From: Gammaproteobacteria bacterium
Lineage (GTDB): Bacteria; Pseudomonadota; Gammaproteobacteria; Burkholderiales; Burkholderiaceae_C
Assembly (NCBI GenBank): GCA_018828125.1
Contig: JAHJWB010000018.1
Coordinates: 94,849-158,848, forward strand
DNA: 64,000 bases
Reading direction: 5' to 3'
In this document: positions 33,890 to 45,591 of the stretch, in pieces
How positions within the stretch are numbered: position 1 is the stretch's first letter
Layout: each line of letters opens with the position of its first letter
Made by a program: the position numbers and the translations under genes
Notes under the pieces: generated by a model
What the model saw: only the letters and a program-made list of their open reading frames with translations
Told to the model about the DNA's origin: nothing
Database searches by the model: none

Positions 33890-33940
33890 CTGTTGGCGCA
33901 TGCTGAACAAGCGCAAGATGGTGTTTTCATTCTTATAACA
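33880..33940 (+). repeat. AGCGCT palindromic element, copy 9 (degenerate)
   Basis: AATAGCTGTTGGCGC and AAGCGCAAGATGG keep the order of the family but the stem is partly lost. It overlaps the LysR stop, whose TAG is the one in TAGCT. Confidence 0.55.
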
Positions 33941-33968
33941 AGTTGTAAAACTGAGAGACAATCCCCGC

Positions 33969-35561
33969 ATGAGTTCACCTCCTACTTCCACCGCTCCGGG
34001 TGCGTCGCCGCCACCCCGGTTGCAGTTGACGGGCATCACCAAACGCTACCCGGCCGTGGTGGCCAACAGTGACGTGTCGCTGACGGTGTTGCCCGGCGAG
34101 ATCCATGCGGTGCTCGGCGAAAACGGCGCGGGCAAGTCCACGCTGATGAAAATCATCTACGGCTCGGTCAAGCCGGACGAAGGCAGCGTGTTTTTCAACG
34201 GCCAAGCCGTGCAGGTGCGCAATCCGCAAGAAGCCCGCGCTTTAGGCATTGCCATGGTGTTCCAGCACTTCAGCCTGTTCGACACCCTCACGGTGGCCGA
34301 GAACGTGTGGCTGGGCCTGGACAAAAGCCTGACGCTGGCTGAAGTGACCAGCCGCATCACCGCCAAGGCCACCGAATACGGCCTCGACATCGACCCCCTG
34401 CGCCCCGTGCACACGCTGAGCGTGGGTGAGATGCAGCGGGTCGAAATCATCCGCGCACTGCTGACCAACCCCAAGGTGCTGATCCTGGACGAGCCCACCT
34501 CGGTGCTCACGCCCCAGGCGGTCGAAAAGCTCTTTGTGGTGCTGCGCAAGCTGGCCAGCGAGGGCTGCAGCATCCTCTACATCAGCCACAAGCTGCACGA
34601 AATTCGCGCGCTGTGCACCGCCTGCACCGTGCTGCGCGGCGGCAAGGTCACGGGTGTGTGCAACCCGGCCGAGGAATCCAATGCCTCCCTGTCGCGCCTG
34701 ATGATCGGCGCCGAGCCGCCCGCGCTGGAACACCGCGACGTGCAGACCGGCGCCACCGTGCTGCGGGTGCAGGGGCTGTCGCTGCCGCGCGCCGACCAGT
34801 TCGGGGTCGATTTGATCGACCTGCAGTTCGAAGTCAAGGCGGGCGAAGTGGTGGGCATTGCGGGCGTGTCGGGCAACGGGCAAAAAGAACTGCTGTACGC
34901 GCTGTCGGGCGAAGACCGGCGCGCAGAGCCCTCCAGCATCCAGGTATCAGGCCAGAACGCGGGCCGCATGGGCCCCAGCCACCGCCGTGCGCTGGGCCTG
35001 CACTTTGTGCCGGAAGAGCGCCTGGGTCGTGGTGCCGTGCCCACCATGGGCCTGGCGCACAACCTGCTGCTCACCCGCACCAATGCGGTCAGCGGCAGTG
35101 GCTGGATCAAGGTGGGCGCTTTGCAAAAACACGCCGAGGCCATCATCCAGCGCTTTAACGTCAAGGCCGGCGGCCCCAACGCGGCGGCCAAATCACTGTC
35201 GGGGGGTAACCTGCAAAAGTTCATCGTGGGACGCGAGATCGACGCCAATCCCAAGCTGCTCATCGTCTCGCAGCCCACCTGGGGCGTGGACGTGGGCGCG
35301 GCCGCGCAGATTCGCGGCTCGATTCTGGCGTTGCGCGATGCGGGCTGCGCCGTGCTGGTGGTCAGTGAGGAGCTGGACGAATTGTTTGAAATCTGCGACC
35401 GGCTGCACGTGGTGGCCAAGGGACATCTGTCGCCGTCTGTGCCGCGCGCTGACGCCACCGTGGAGCGCATTGGCGAATGGATGAGCGGCCTGTGGCACGC
35501 CGATGTACAGGCCCACCTCGCCCACCAACAAGCCCAAACCGGGGAGGCTCAGCATGCTTAA
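33969..35561 (+). CDS. Purine-nucleoside-type ABC importer, double ATPase
   Basis: ATPase subunit of 530 residues with two nucleotide-binding domains, as in sugar and nucleoside (BMP-type) importers. The first has Walker A GENGAGKST at 50-58, LSVGEMQRVEI and ILDEPTSVLTP; the second has a degenerate P-loop (GVSGNGQKE near 295-303) and LSGGNLQKFIVG near 408, which is normal for the family. The permease gene at 35554 overlaps its end by eight bases. With the two permeases and the BMP protein it forms an importer; purine nucleosides or bases are inferred from adjacent deaminases. Confidence 0.92.
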   Translation: MSSPPTSTAPGASPPPRLQLTGITKRYPAVVANSDVSLTVLPGEIHAVLGENGAGKSTLMKIIYGSVKPDEGSVFFNGQAVQVRNPQEARALGIAMVFQHFSLFDTLTVAENVWLGLDKSLTLAEVTSRITAKATEYGLDIDPLRPVHTLSVGEMQRVEIIRALLTNPKVLILDEPTSVLTPQAVEKLFVVLRKLASEGCSILYISHKLHEIRALCTACTVLRGGKVTGVCNPAEESNASLSRLMIGAEPPALEHRDVQTGATVLRVQGLSLPRADQFGVDLIDLQFEVKAGEVVGIAGVSGNGQKELLYALSGEDRRAEPSSIQVSGQNAGRMGPSHRRALGLHFVPEERLGRGAVPTMGLAHNLLLTRTNAVSGSGWIKVGALQKHAEAIIQRFNVKAGGPNAAAKSLSGGNLQKFIVGREIDANPKLLIVSQPTWGVDVGAAAQIRGSILALRDAGCAVLVVSEELDELFEICDRLHVVAKGHLSPSVPRADATVERIGEWMSGLWHADVQAHLAHQQAQTGEAQHA

Positions 35562-36636
35562 GCTGGAACCGCGTCCCCAGGCTTCCCGGCTCTGGACCTA
35601 TGGGTCGCCCTTGCTGGCGCTGGCCTTCACGGTGCTGATTGGTGTGGCCTTGTTTGTGGCGTTGGGCAAGGACCCGGTGCGCGGGCTGCAGGTGTTCTTC
35701 TGGGAGCCCATCAAGACGCCGTACGCCATCGGTGAACTCATGGTCAAGGCCACGCCGCTCTTGCTCATTGCGCTCGGGCTGGCTGTGTGTTTTCGCTCCA
35801 ACGTGTGGAACATCGGGGCCGAAGGCCAGTTTGTGATCGGCGCAGTCGCGGCCGGGGGCATGGCCTTGCTGGCCGACAAGACCACCGGGCCCTGGATCGT
35901 GCCCGCCATTTTGCTGGCGGGCGTCCTGGGCGGCATGGTGTGGGCTGGGCTCACCGCGCTGCTGCGTGACAAGTTCAACGCCAATGAAATCCTGGTGAGC
36001 CTGATGCTGGTGTATGTGGCCACGCTGGTGCTGGGCTACCTGGTCTACGGCCCCTGGAAAGACCCCATGGGCTACAACTTTCCGCAGACCAAGACGTTTG
36101 AGAAGGTCACGCAGATCCCCCGGCTGATGCAGGGCTCGCGCATGTCGATTGGCCTGTTGCTGGCGCTGGCCGGGGCGGCGGCGCTGTGGGTGTTTTTGTT
36201 CCGCACTCGGGCCGGGTTTGCCCAGCAGGTGGGCGGGCTGGCCCCGGCGGCGGCGCGTTACGCGGGGTTCTCGTCGCGCCGCGCGCTGTGGACGGCGCTG
36301 CTGATTTCGGGCGGGGCCGCGGGCCTCGCGGGGGCTTTGGAAGTGGCGGGGCCTATCGGCCAGCTCACGCCGTATGTGCCGGCAGGCTACGGTTTTGCGG
36401 CCATCATCGTGGCCTTTGTCGGGCGACTGCATCCGGTAGGCATGATTTTGTCGGCCATTCTCATGAGCATGTTCTACATCGGTGGGGAACTCGCGCAATC
36501 GCGTTTGGGGCTGCCCAAATCCCTGACCGGCGTGTTCCAGGGTTTGTTGCTGTTCACGCTGCTGGCGTGTGACACGTTGATCGCCTACCGCATCCGCTGG
36601 GTGTCTACCACCGCAGCCACGAAAGGAGGCAAATGA
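35554..36636 (+). CDS. BMP-type ABC importer permease 1
   Basis: Inner-membrane subunit of 360 residues with about nine or ten hydrophobic segments. Family marks are VWNIGAEGQFVIGAVAAGG and the cytoplasmic FNANEILVSLMLVYVA. The start at 35554 (MLKLEPRPQA) lies inside the end of the ATPase gene and follows GGGGAGG. Its stop overlaps the next gene by four bases. It pairs with the second permease as in NupB/NupC-like importers. Confidence 0.92.
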   Translation: MLKLEPRPQASRLWTYGSPLLALAFTVLIGVALFVALGKDPVRGLQVFFWEPIKTPYAIGELMVKATPLLLIALGLAVCFRSNVWNIGAEGQFVIGAVAAGGMALLADKTTGPWIVPAILLAGVLGGMVWAGLTALLRDKFNANEILVSLMLVYVATLVLGYLVYGPWKDPMGYNFPQTKTFEKVTQIPRLMQGSRMSIGLLLALAGAAALWVFLFRTRAGFAQQVGGLAPAAARYAGFSSRRALWTALLISGGAAGLAGALEVAGPIGQLTPYVPAGYGFAAIIVAFVGRLHPVGMILSAILMSMFYIGGELAQSRLGLPKSLTGVFQGLLLFTLLACDTLIAYRIRWVSTTAATKGGK

Positions 36637-37556
36637 TGGAATCCTACGCACTCCTGATCGGCGCGACGCTCAGCGCTGGAACGGTACTGGCCATCGCGGC
36701 CTTGGGCCTGCTCATCAATGAAAAGGCGGGCATCGTCAATCTGGGGGCCGAGGGCATGATGCTCTGCGCCGCCATTGCGGGCTTTGCCACGGTGGTGCAC
36801 ACAGGCAACACCTGGCTGGGGTTTGCGGCGGGCATGGCAGCGGGCGCGCTGCTGGCCGCCATTTTTGGTGTGCTGGTGATCTGGCTCAACACCAACCAGT
36901 ACGCCACGGGGCTCGCGCTCAGCTTGTTCGGCGTCGGCTTTTCAGCATTTGCAGGCATCAGCTATGTGCAGGCCAAGCTCCCTGAGCTGCCCAAGTACGC
37001 GATTCCGGTGTTGGGTGATGTGCCGCTGCTGGGCCCCGCCCTGTTTCGGCAGCACCCGCTGGTGTACATCACCATGCTGCTGGTGGCTGGATTGATCTGG
37101 TTCCTGTACCGCTCGCGCGCGGGTCTGGTGTTGCGCTCGGTGGGCGAGTCGCCTGAGTCCGCCCATGCGCTGGGCTACCCCGTGCGCCGTATCCGTTTGG
37201 CCGCTGTGGTGGCCGGGGGCGCGTTGTGCGGGCTGGCTGGCGCGTACATCTCGACCGTCTACACCCCGCTGTGGGTCGAAGGCATGGTGGCCGGGCGCGG
37301 CTGGATTGCTCTGGCGCTCACCACCTTTGCCACCTGGCGCCCGGCACGGGTGTTGCTTGGTGCTTACCTGTTTGGCGGCGTGACCATGCTGCAGTTCCAT
37401 TTGCAGGCCACGGGCGTGCAGGTGGCCAGCCAGTTGCTGAGCATGCTGCCGTATGTGGCGACCATCGTGGTGCTGGCGCTGATCTCGCGCAATCCGGCGT
37501 GGATCCGCATCAACATGCCCGCATCGCTGGGCAAGCCGTTTTATCCAGGCAGTTGA
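36633..37556 (+). CDS. BMP-type ABC importer permease 2
   Basis: Second permease, 307 residues, with about nine hydrophobic segments. It has EKAGIVNLGAEGMMLCAA, the glycine/glutamate-rich segment typical of this class, and SVGESPESAHALGYPV in the cytoplasmic loop. ATGA overlap with permease 1 implies coupled translation. A 108-base gap separates it from the binding protein. Confidence 0.92.
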   Translation: MMESYALLIGATLSAGTVLAIAALGLLINEKAGIVNLGAEGMMLCAAIAGFATVVHTGNTWLGFAAGMAAGALLAAIFGVLVIWLNTNQYATGLALSLFGVGFSAFAGISYVQAKLPELPKYAIPVLGDVPLLGPALFRQHPLVYITMLLVAGLIWFLYRSRAGLVLRSVGESPESAHALGYPVRRIRLAAVVAGGALCGLAGAYISTVYTPLWVEGMVAGRGWIALALTTFATWRPARVLLGAYLFGGVTMLQFHLQATGVQVASQLLSMLPYVATIVVLALISRNPAWIRINMPASLGKPFYPGS

Positions 37557-37664
37557 AATGGACGAGGCCAGCGCCGCAAATGCGCGTTACCCAGCGGTAG
37601 ATCGCCCCATAATTAGTGTTTTTCGCGTGTTTAACCCCCCAAACGTTCTCAAGAAGGAACCGAC

Positions 37665-38831
37665 ATGACTGATCTGCAGAAACGCTCCATGCTCAAGGTG
37701 GCAGCGCTCTCCGCCGTTGCCGCCGCCGCACTCGTGGGCTGTGGCAAGAAGGAAGAACCGGCACCGGCCCCTGCGCCTGCTCCGGCCCCTGTGGCAGAAG
37801 CCCCGGCACCCAAGCCCGAGCCACTGAAGATCGCTTTTGCCTATGTTGGCCCTGTGGGCGACGGTGGCTGGACGTTTGCACACGACAACGGTCGCAAGGC
37901 CATCGAAAAAGAGTTCGGCGACAAGGTGGTGACCAGCTTTGTGGAAAGCGTGCCCGAATCGGCCGACGCCGAGCGCGTGCTGCGCGACATGGCCGGCCAA
38001 GGCAACAAGCTGATCTTTGGCACCACCTTTGGCTACATGAACTCCATCGAGAAGCTCGCTCCCGACTTCAAGGACGTGAAGTTCGAGCACGCCACCGGTT
38101 ACAAGACAGCCGAGAACGTGCGCACTTACGACAGCCGCACCTATGAAGGCGCTTACATGGCGGGCGTGATCGCTGGCGCGATGACCAAGTCCAACACGCT
38201 GGGCGTGGTCGGCTCGGTGCCGATCCCCGAGGTGATCCGCAACATCAACAGCTTCACCCTGGGCGCCCAGTCGGTCAACCCCAAGGTCAAGACCAAGGTG
38301 GTGTGGGTGAACGAGTGGTTCAGCCCACCCAAGGAAACCGAAGCGGCCACCAGCCTGATCAACGGCGGCGCCGACGTTCTGTTCCAGAACACCGATTCGC
38401 CTGCCGTGCTCAAGACTGCGCAAGAAAAAGGCAAGCGTGCCTTCGGTTGGGATTCCGACATGACCGCCTACGGCCCCAAGGCCCACCTGGCATCTGCCGT
38501 CATCAACTGGGGCCCGTACTACATCAAGGCCACCAAGGACGCTCTGGAAGGCACCTGGACCACCGGCCAGAGCTGGTGGGGTGTGAAGGAAGGCGCGATT
38601 GACATCGTTTCCATCGCCGACGACGTGCCTGCCGAGATCAAGACCAAGGTCGAAGAAATCAAGAAGGGCCTGGCCGACGGTACGTACCAGATCTGGAAGG
38701 GCCCTATCGTGGGTCAGGACGGCAAGGAAGTTGTGGCCAAAGACACGGTGGCCGATGACAAGTTCTTGGGCGGTGTGAACTTCTACGTCAAGGGCGTGGA
38801 AGGCAAGATCCCCGGCGGCGAAAAGAAGTAA
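37665..38831 (+). CDS. BMP-family substrate-binding lipoprotein
   Basis: Ligand-binding lipoprotein of 388 residues. The signal ends in the lipobox ALVGC near residue 26, followed by a flexible Pro/Ala/Glu linker (PAPAPAPAPAPVAEAP) and the PBP1-like domain starting KIAFAYVGPVGDGGW. BMP proteins bind purine nucleosides or related compounds. It is the cognate receptor of the upstream ATPase and permeases and is followed by a strong terminator, so it ends that transcript. A paralogue without lipobox is at 43027-44130. Confidence 0.93.
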   Translation: MTDLQKRSMLKVAALSAVAAAALVGCGKKEEPAPAPAPAPAPVAEAPAPKPEPLKIAFAYVGPVGDGGWTFAHDNGRKAIEKEFGDKVVTSFVESVPESADAERVLRDMAGQGNKLIFGTTFGYMNSIEKLAPDFKDVKFEHATGYKTAENVRTYDSRTYEGAYMAGVIAGAMTKSNTLGVVGSVPIPEVIRNINSFTLGAQSVNPKVKTKVVWVNEWFSPPKETEAATSLINGGADVLFQNTDSPAVLKTAQEKGKRAFGWDSDMTAYGPKAHLASAVINWGPYYIKATKDALEGTWTTGQSWWGVKEGAIDIVSIADDVPAEIKTKVEEIKKGLADGTYQIWKGPIVGQDGKEVVAKDTVADDKFLGGVNFYVKGVEGKIPGGEKK

Positions 38832-38876
38832 GCCGTAAAGCAAATCAGAGGGCCCGCGGGCCCGCTGAACACAGAG

Positions 38877-38902
38877 AGGGCCGCCTGCGGGGGGCCCTTT
38901 TT
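38877..38902 (+). terminator. Rho-independent terminator after the BMP importer operon
   Basis: AGGGCC (38877-38882) and GGCCCT (38893-38898) close a GC-rich hairpin followed by TTTTT. A perfect palindrome GGGCCCGCGGGCCC lies just upstream (38850-38863). Confidence 0.85.
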
Positions 38903-38934
38903 CATTTCTGTTTTGGTTGTAGAGGTGCAGGCAG

Positions 38935-40967
<2,033 letters not shown>

Positions 40968-41317
40968 CCCGGAACCGCCCCCAGCGTGGCACTGCACCCA
41001 CCTGGGTAGACACAGGGGCAACAGGGGTGTCAAAAAAATACTAAAAAAGATAGCTATTAGCGCTTGACTGACAAGCGCTAGAGCCAGATTTGACCAATAA
41101 AACCCGCAACATCTGTTGGTATTTGCCAGTCCTGACCGAACCAGACTAAGCGACGGTCGTGCTCCGGTATGGTGCACGAATTGCGGGTAAACCCTACAAT
41201 CGTGAGCTTTTGTAAGCCCCGACATGCTTGCGCTCCGTCTGGGGTGTGTGTGCTCCGCACCGTGGGGCCGCCGTTTTGCGCATGCGTTCTGCGCTGGTCC
41301 CCGTCGGATTCCTCCCC
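40968..41317. other. intergenic leader of the chemoreceptor gene
   Basis: This 350-base stretch contains palindromic element copy 10 and the presumed chemoreceptor promoter. No gene is seen and no sigma-28 or sigma-70 promoter is convincing. Confidence 0.4.
41032..41100 (+). repeat. AGCGCT palindromic element, copy 10
   Basis: TAGCGCTTG (41058-41066) and CAAGCGCTA (41072-41080) form a nine-base stem, preceded by GATAGCTAT and followed by GAGCCAGATTTGA. It is one of the best-preserved copies. Confidence 0.88.
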
Positions 41318-42892
41318 ATGTTTCTCAATCAAATTTCCATCGGCAAGCGCCTCACCCTGGTGCTGGGCGTGATCCTGGTGCTGTTTTTCGTCAGCAGCGT
41401 AGTTGCAGTCGTCAAACTGAACCAGCTGGGCACGGTGATCTCCGCCATGGTCGACGACAACGTCAAAACCGAGCGCGCGGGCTCCGACTGGCTGCGGCAC
41501 ACCACTTCGGGCGTGCAGCGCGCCGCCGCCATTGCCAAGAGCAGCGACGCCAGCCTGATCCCTTACTTTGCGCCGGCCACCGCAGAGTCGATCAAAAACA
41601 CGAACGAGCTGCAGAAGTTCATCGAGTCCAAGATGCTCACGCCTGAGGACAAGGCCCTGTTTGCCAAGGTGGGCGACCTGCGCAAGGATTACCTTGCTGC
41701 CCGCGAGGAGGTGAGCAAACACAAGCAGGCCGGTGATGCTGAAGCCGCCAACCGCGTGTTTTCCGAGCGCTTTGAGCCCACATCGCGCAGCTATCTGGCA
41801 GGCGTTCAGCAGATGGTGGATATTCAACGCACCCGGCTGGATGCGGCGGGCAAGCGCAGTGAAGCGCTCCGGGCCCAGACCACGCTGCTGCTGCAGATCT
41901 GCACAGCGGTCTCGCTGCTGCTGGGAGGGCTGTTGGCCTGGTTGCTGGCCAACAGCATCACACGCCCCTTGCGCCACGCCGAGGCCATCGCCGAGTCGAT
42001 TGCTGACATGGACCTGACCGGTGCCCCCCAAGCCAGTTATGCCAATGATGAAACGGGCCGCCTGCTGCGTGCGCTGGACCTGATGCGCAGCGCGCTGCAT
42101 GGCTCGCTGCAGCAGGTGCGCGGCGTGGTGGACAGCATTTCCACGGCCAGCACCCAGATCGCCATTGGCAACCAGGACTTGAGCGCCCGCACCGAGCAGA
42201 CCGCCAGCAGCCTGCAGGAAACCGCCAGTTCGATGGAAGAGCTGACCAGCACTGTGCGCCAGAGCGCCGACTCGGCCGTGCAGGCCAACCAACTCGCGGC
42301 GTCGGCCGCACAAGTAGCGCAGCGCGGTGGCGACGTGGTGTCCCAAGTGGTCAACACCATGGACGAGATCAACGCCAGCAGCAAGAAGATTTCCGACATC
42401 ATCGGCACCATTGATGGCATTGCCTTCCAGACCAACATCCTGGCGCTGAACGCAGCGGTCGAGGCGGCACGCGCTGGTGAACAGGGCCGTGGTTTTGCCG
42501 TGGTGGCAAGTGAAGTGCGCAGCCTGGCCCAGCGCAGCGCCGAAGCGGCCAAGGAGATCAAGACGCTGATTGGCGTGTCGGTCGAAAAGGTGGAGTCAGG
42601 CGCCGCGCTGGTGCAAAACGCAGGCACCACCATGGGCGAGATCGTGAGTTCGGTGCGCCGAGTGACTGACATCATTGGCGAGATCAGCGCCGCGGCGTCG
42701 GAGCAAAGCCTGGGCATAGGCCAGGTGAACGTTGCCGTGAGCCAGCTCGACCAGATGACGCAGCAAAATGCCGCGTTGGTGGAAGAGTCCACCGCTGCGG
42801 CTGAAAGCCTGAAGGACCAGGCTGCGCGTTTGGCGGACGTGGTGGGCGCCTTCCGTCTGGGCGCGCCTTCGCATGCGCCGCGCCTGAACTGA
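41318..42892 (+). CDS. Methyl-accepting chemotaxis protein
   Basis: Transmembrane chemoreceptor of 524 residues from the ATG at 41318 ([10 protein letters not shown]). Membrane segments are near 10-32 and 188-210 with a four-helix-bundle type sensor of about 150 residues between, then HAMP and a coiled-coil signalling domain whose tip is [20 protein letters not shown]. Methylation-helix pattern ([12 protein letters not shown]) is visible. There is no CheR-docking pentapeptide at the C-terminus. Its place between adenine deaminase and a BMP binding protein suggests response to purines, directly or through a binding protein; this is inference. Confidence 0.92.
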   Translation: MFLNQISIGKRLTLVLGVILVLFFVSSVVAVVKLNQLGTVISAMVDDNVKTERAGSDWLRHTTSGVQRAAAIAKSSDASLIPYFAPATAESIKNTNELQKFIESKMLTPEDKALFAKVGDLRKDYLAAREEVSKHKQAGDAEAANRVFSERFEPTSRSYLAGVQQMVDIQRTRLDAAGKRSEALRAQTTLLLQICTAVSLLLGGLLAWLLANSITRPLRHAEAIAESIADMDLTGAPQASYANDETGRLLRALDLMRSALHGSLQQVRGVVDSISTASTQIAIGNQDLSARTEQTASSLQETASSMEELTSTVRQSADSAVQANQLAASAAQVAQRGGDVVSQVVNTMDEINASSKKISDIIGTIDGIAFQTNILALNAAVEAARAGEQGRGFAVVASEVRSLAQRSAEAAKEIKTLIGVSVEKVESGAALVQNAGTTMGEIVSSVRRVTDIIGEISAAASEQSLGIGQVNVAVSQLDQMTQQNAALVEESTAAAESLKDQAARLADVVGAFRLGAPSHAPRLN

Positions 42893-42964
42893 GGCGCTTT
42901 GGCGACTGCATTTTTCGGACAGAGGTCAACCCGCCAGCTGATCAACCCCACCCGTAGAACACCC

Positions 42965-42999
42965 CGCCAGATTCGTCGCCCTGCGAATCTGGCGTTTTT
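42965..42999 (+). terminator. Rho-independent terminator after the chemoreceptor
   Basis: CGCCAGATTCG (42965-42975) pairs perfectly with CGAATCTGGCG (42984-42994), followed by TTTTT. It separates the chemoreceptor from the BMP binding protein. Confidence 0.92.
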
Positions 43000-43026
43000 A
43001 TCCCCAGGGTCATGTAGAGGAACACC

Positions 43027-44130
43027 ATGTACAAAAACCTCGCCACCGCACTGCGTGCGGCCTGTGTGAGTGCGCTTGTGGGCGCCGTTTTTATCCCTCC
43101 CGTTTTCGCCCAGACACCGCCGCCGGTGAAGGCTGGCTTTGTCTATGTCTCGCCCATCACCGAAGCGGGCTGGACGCGCCAGCACGATGAAGGTCGCAAG
43201 GCCGTGGAGGCTGCGCTGGGGAGCCAGGTGAAGACCACGTTTGTGGAGAACGTCGCCGAAGGGGCCGACGCCGAACGCGTGATTCGCGACCTGGCCGCCA
43301 CCGGGCACCAGATCATCTTCACGCCCAGTTTTGGCTACATGGAGCCCACGCTGAAGGTGGCGCAGGACTATCCCAACGTGAAGTTCGAATCCATCACGGG
43401 CTACAAGACCGCGCCCAATGTGGCCACCGCCAACGCGCGCTACTACGAGGGCCGCTATCTGGCGGGCATTGCCGCAGGGCGCATGAGCAAGACGGGCGTG
43501 GCCGGGTTCGTGGCCGGTTTCCCCATCCCTGAAGTGCTGCAGGGCATCAACGCCTTCACGCTGGGCATGCGCTCGGTCAACCCGCAGGCCACCGTCAAGG
43601 TGGTGTGGTTGAACGTGTGGTTTGACCCGCCCAAGGAGCGCGACGCCGCCATGGCGCTGTTCAACCAGGATGTGGATGTGATCGCGTTCCACACCGGCTC
43701 GACAGCCGTGATGGCAGCTGCGCAGGAGCGTGGAAAGATGGCGGTGGCCTACCACTCCGACATGCGCAAGACTGGGCCCGATGCACAGATCGTGGCCGTG
43801 ACACACCAATGGGGCAGCTACTACACCGAGCGTGTGCGCGCGGTTCAAGGCGGCACCTGGAAAAGCGCCAACCTCTGGGGGGGCGTGCGCGAGGGCATGA
43901 TCCGCGTTGGCGACTTTGGTCCCCGGGTCCCTGCGGCTGTGCAGCAGGAGGTGCTGAACGCGCAAAAAGCCATTGGGGCGGGCAGGCTGCAGCCGTTTAG
44001 CGCGGGCAGGGCGCCGGTGCGCGACAACGAGGGACAGGAGAGGGTCGCGCCCGGGCAGGGGCTGACCGATGCGCAAATCCTGCAGATGAACTGGCTCGTG
44101 GAGGGCGTGGTGGGCAAGCTGGCGCGCTGA
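43027..44130 (+). CDS. BMP-family periplasmic binding protein (second copy)
   Basis: Product of 367 residues with a cleavable signal peptide ending near PVFAQT and no lipobox. The domain begins GFVYVSPITEAGWTRQHDEG and keeps the family pattern (FTPSFGYMEPTLKVA, GYKTAPN). It is a paralogue of the lipoprotein at 37665-38831. It stands alone after a terminator, with no ATPase or permease of its own, so it may share the upstream importer or present ligand to the chemoreceptor. The ATG at 43027 follows GTAGAGGAAC. Confidence 0.92.
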   Translation: MYKNLATALRAACVSALVGAVFIPPVFAQTPPPVKAGFVYVSPITEAGWTRQHDEGRKAVEAALGSQVKTTFVENVAEGADAERVIRDLAATGHQIIFTPSFGYMEPTLKVAQDYPNVKFESITGYKTAPNVATANARYYEGRYLAGIAAGRMSKTGVAGFVAGFPIPEVLQGINAFTLGMRSVNPQATVKVVWLNVWFDPPKERDAAMALFNQDVDVIAFHTGSTAVMAAAQERGKMAVAYHSDMRKTGPDAQIVAVTHQWGSYYTERVRAVQGGTWKSANLWGGVREGMIRVGDFGPRVPAAVQQEVLNAQKAIGAGRLQPFSAGRAPVRDNEGQERVAPGQGLTDAQILQMNWLVEGVVGKLAR

Positions 44131-44211
44131 GAACGCCCCAGGCAAGTCCGCAATAGCCTCTATCCGGTGTGCCATATACAAGCCGTCAGCCCTGCCGCTA
44201 AGCTACCCACC

Positions 44212-45510
44212 ATGCGTGTATACCGTTCTGCCCTTTTGCGCTTTGCCGACGACGGCACCGCTGTTTATGACGAAGATGGCCTGCTGGCAGTGGGCCCCGA
44301 TGCCCTGGGCCGCCAGCGCGTGGTGGCCGCGGGCGCTTGGCAGGCCCTGGCCTCGCAGTATGCGGACCAACCCGTCACCCACCTTCCGGGGCGCTTGCTG
44401 GCGCCCGGTTTTGTGGACATGCACATTCACTTTCCGCAGACCGATGTGATTGGCTCGCCCGCCGACGGGCTGTTGCCTTGGCTGGAGAACTACACATTTC
44501 CCCACGAGTCCCGCTTTGCCGAGTCCGAATACGGCCAACAGGTGGCGCCGGTCTTCCTTGACGAGCTGCTGCGCCACGGGGTGACCACCGCACTGGCATT
44601 TTCAACATCCCATCCGGCCTCCGTGGACGCGCTGCTGGGCGAGGCGCAGCGTCGGCACATGCGCCTGATCACCGGCAAGGTGCTGCAGGACCGCCACTCG
44701 CCCGATGGCGTGCGCGACGACACCGAACAAAGCCTCATCGACACGGAAGCGTTGATCCAGCGCTGGCATGGCGTGGACCGCCTGGGGTACGCGATCACCC
44801 CCCGCTTTGCGCCCACCAGCACGCCCGAGCAGCTGCGCGGTGCGGGCGAATTGGCCGCACGCTACCCCGATGTGTGGATCCAGTCGCACGTGGCCGAAAA
44901 CCTGGACGAGATCCGCTGGGCGCGCGAGCTGTTTCCCGCGTCGCGCAGCTACCTGGGCGTGTACGACGACTTTGGCCTGATGCGTGAGCGGGCGGTATAC
45001 GCGCACTGCATTCATTTTGACGACGACGACCGTGCCCTGATGCGCGACACCGGTGCCGTGGCCGCTGTCAGCCCCACCAGCAACCTCTTTTTGGGCAGCG
45101 GCTTTTTTGACTACGCCAGCGCCGACCGCGTGGGTTTTGGTTACGGCCTGGCCAGCGATGTAGGCGGCGGTACCAGCTTCAGCCCGTTTCACACCATGAT
45201 GGCCGCCTACTATGTGGGGCGCGAAGGCCAGACCAAGCAGGGCCTGAGCCTGTCGCCCCAGCAGCTGTGGTGGCAACACACGGCAGGCGCGGCCAAGGCG
45301 CTGGGCCTGGCGGGCGTGGTCGGTAACCTGCAGCCTGGCTGCGAGGCCGATTTTGTGGTCCTGAACCCTCAGGCCACGCCGCTTTTGGCGCGCAAGACAG
45401 TCCAAGCGCGCAATCTGGGTGAGCTTTTGTTTGCGCTGATCGTGCTGGGTGATGACCGCGTGGTGGAGCAAACGGTAATTTCTCAAGCAAAATACGGCTC
45501 CAGCGCTTGA
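44212..45510 (+). CDS. guaD: Guanine deaminase
   Basis: Amidohydrolase converting guanine to xanthine, the substrate of XdhAB. The product is 432 residues from the ATG at 44212 (MRVYRSALLR). Zinc and substrate motifs are FVDMHIHFPQTD, HVAENLDEI, HCIHFDD and SDVGGGTSFS. The last residues (QAKYGSSA) and the stop codon come from palindromic element copy 11, so the native C-terminus was probably replaced. It is preceded by the second BMP protein with an 81-base gap and followed by dcd. Confidence 0.94.
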   Translation: MRVYRSALLRFADDGTAVYDEDGLLAVGPDALGRQRVVAAGAWQALASQYADQPVTHLPGRLLAPGFVDMHIHFPQTDVIGSPADGLLPWLENYTFPHESRFAESEYGQQVAPVFLDELLRHGVTTALAFSTSHPASVDALLGEAQRRHMRLITGKVLQDRHSPDGVRDDTEQSLIDTEALIQRWHGVDRLGYAITPRFAPTSTPEQLRGAGELAARYPDVWIQSHVAENLDEIRWARELFPASRSYLGVYDDFGLMRERAVYAHCIHFDDDDRALMRDTGAVAAVSPTSNLFLGSGFFDYASADRVGFGYGLASDVGGGTSFSPFHTMMAAYYVGREGQTKQGLSLSPQQLWWQHTAGAAKALGLAGVVGNLQPGCEADFVVLNPQATPLLARKTVQARNLGELLFALIVLGDDRVVEQTVISQAKYGSSA

Positions 45511-45545
45511 TCATCAAGCGCTACCAGCTACGTATTTAATAGCGC
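45481..45545 (-). repeat. AGCGCT palindromic element, copy 11, at the guaD 3' end
   Basis: AGCGCTTGAT and ATCAAGCGCT flank a single C (45502-45522), a perfect ten-base-arm palindrome. The guaD stop TGA (45508-45510) lies in the left arm, so part of the element is translated. Confidence 0.88.
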
Positions 45546-45591
45546 CCGGCGGCTTGCAGCCAGACTGGGCCACAGCGCAGGGAGTTCTGCT

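Noticed and set aside
37561..37664. Promoter TTACCC/CATAAT upstream of the BMP lipoprotein
   Set aside because: The spacer is only 15 bases and both boxes are imperfect, so it is not listed as a feature.
42037..44181. Open frame of 714 codons on the minus strand
   Set aside because: It runs antisense through the chemoreceptor and the BMP protein and across a strong plus-strand terminator.
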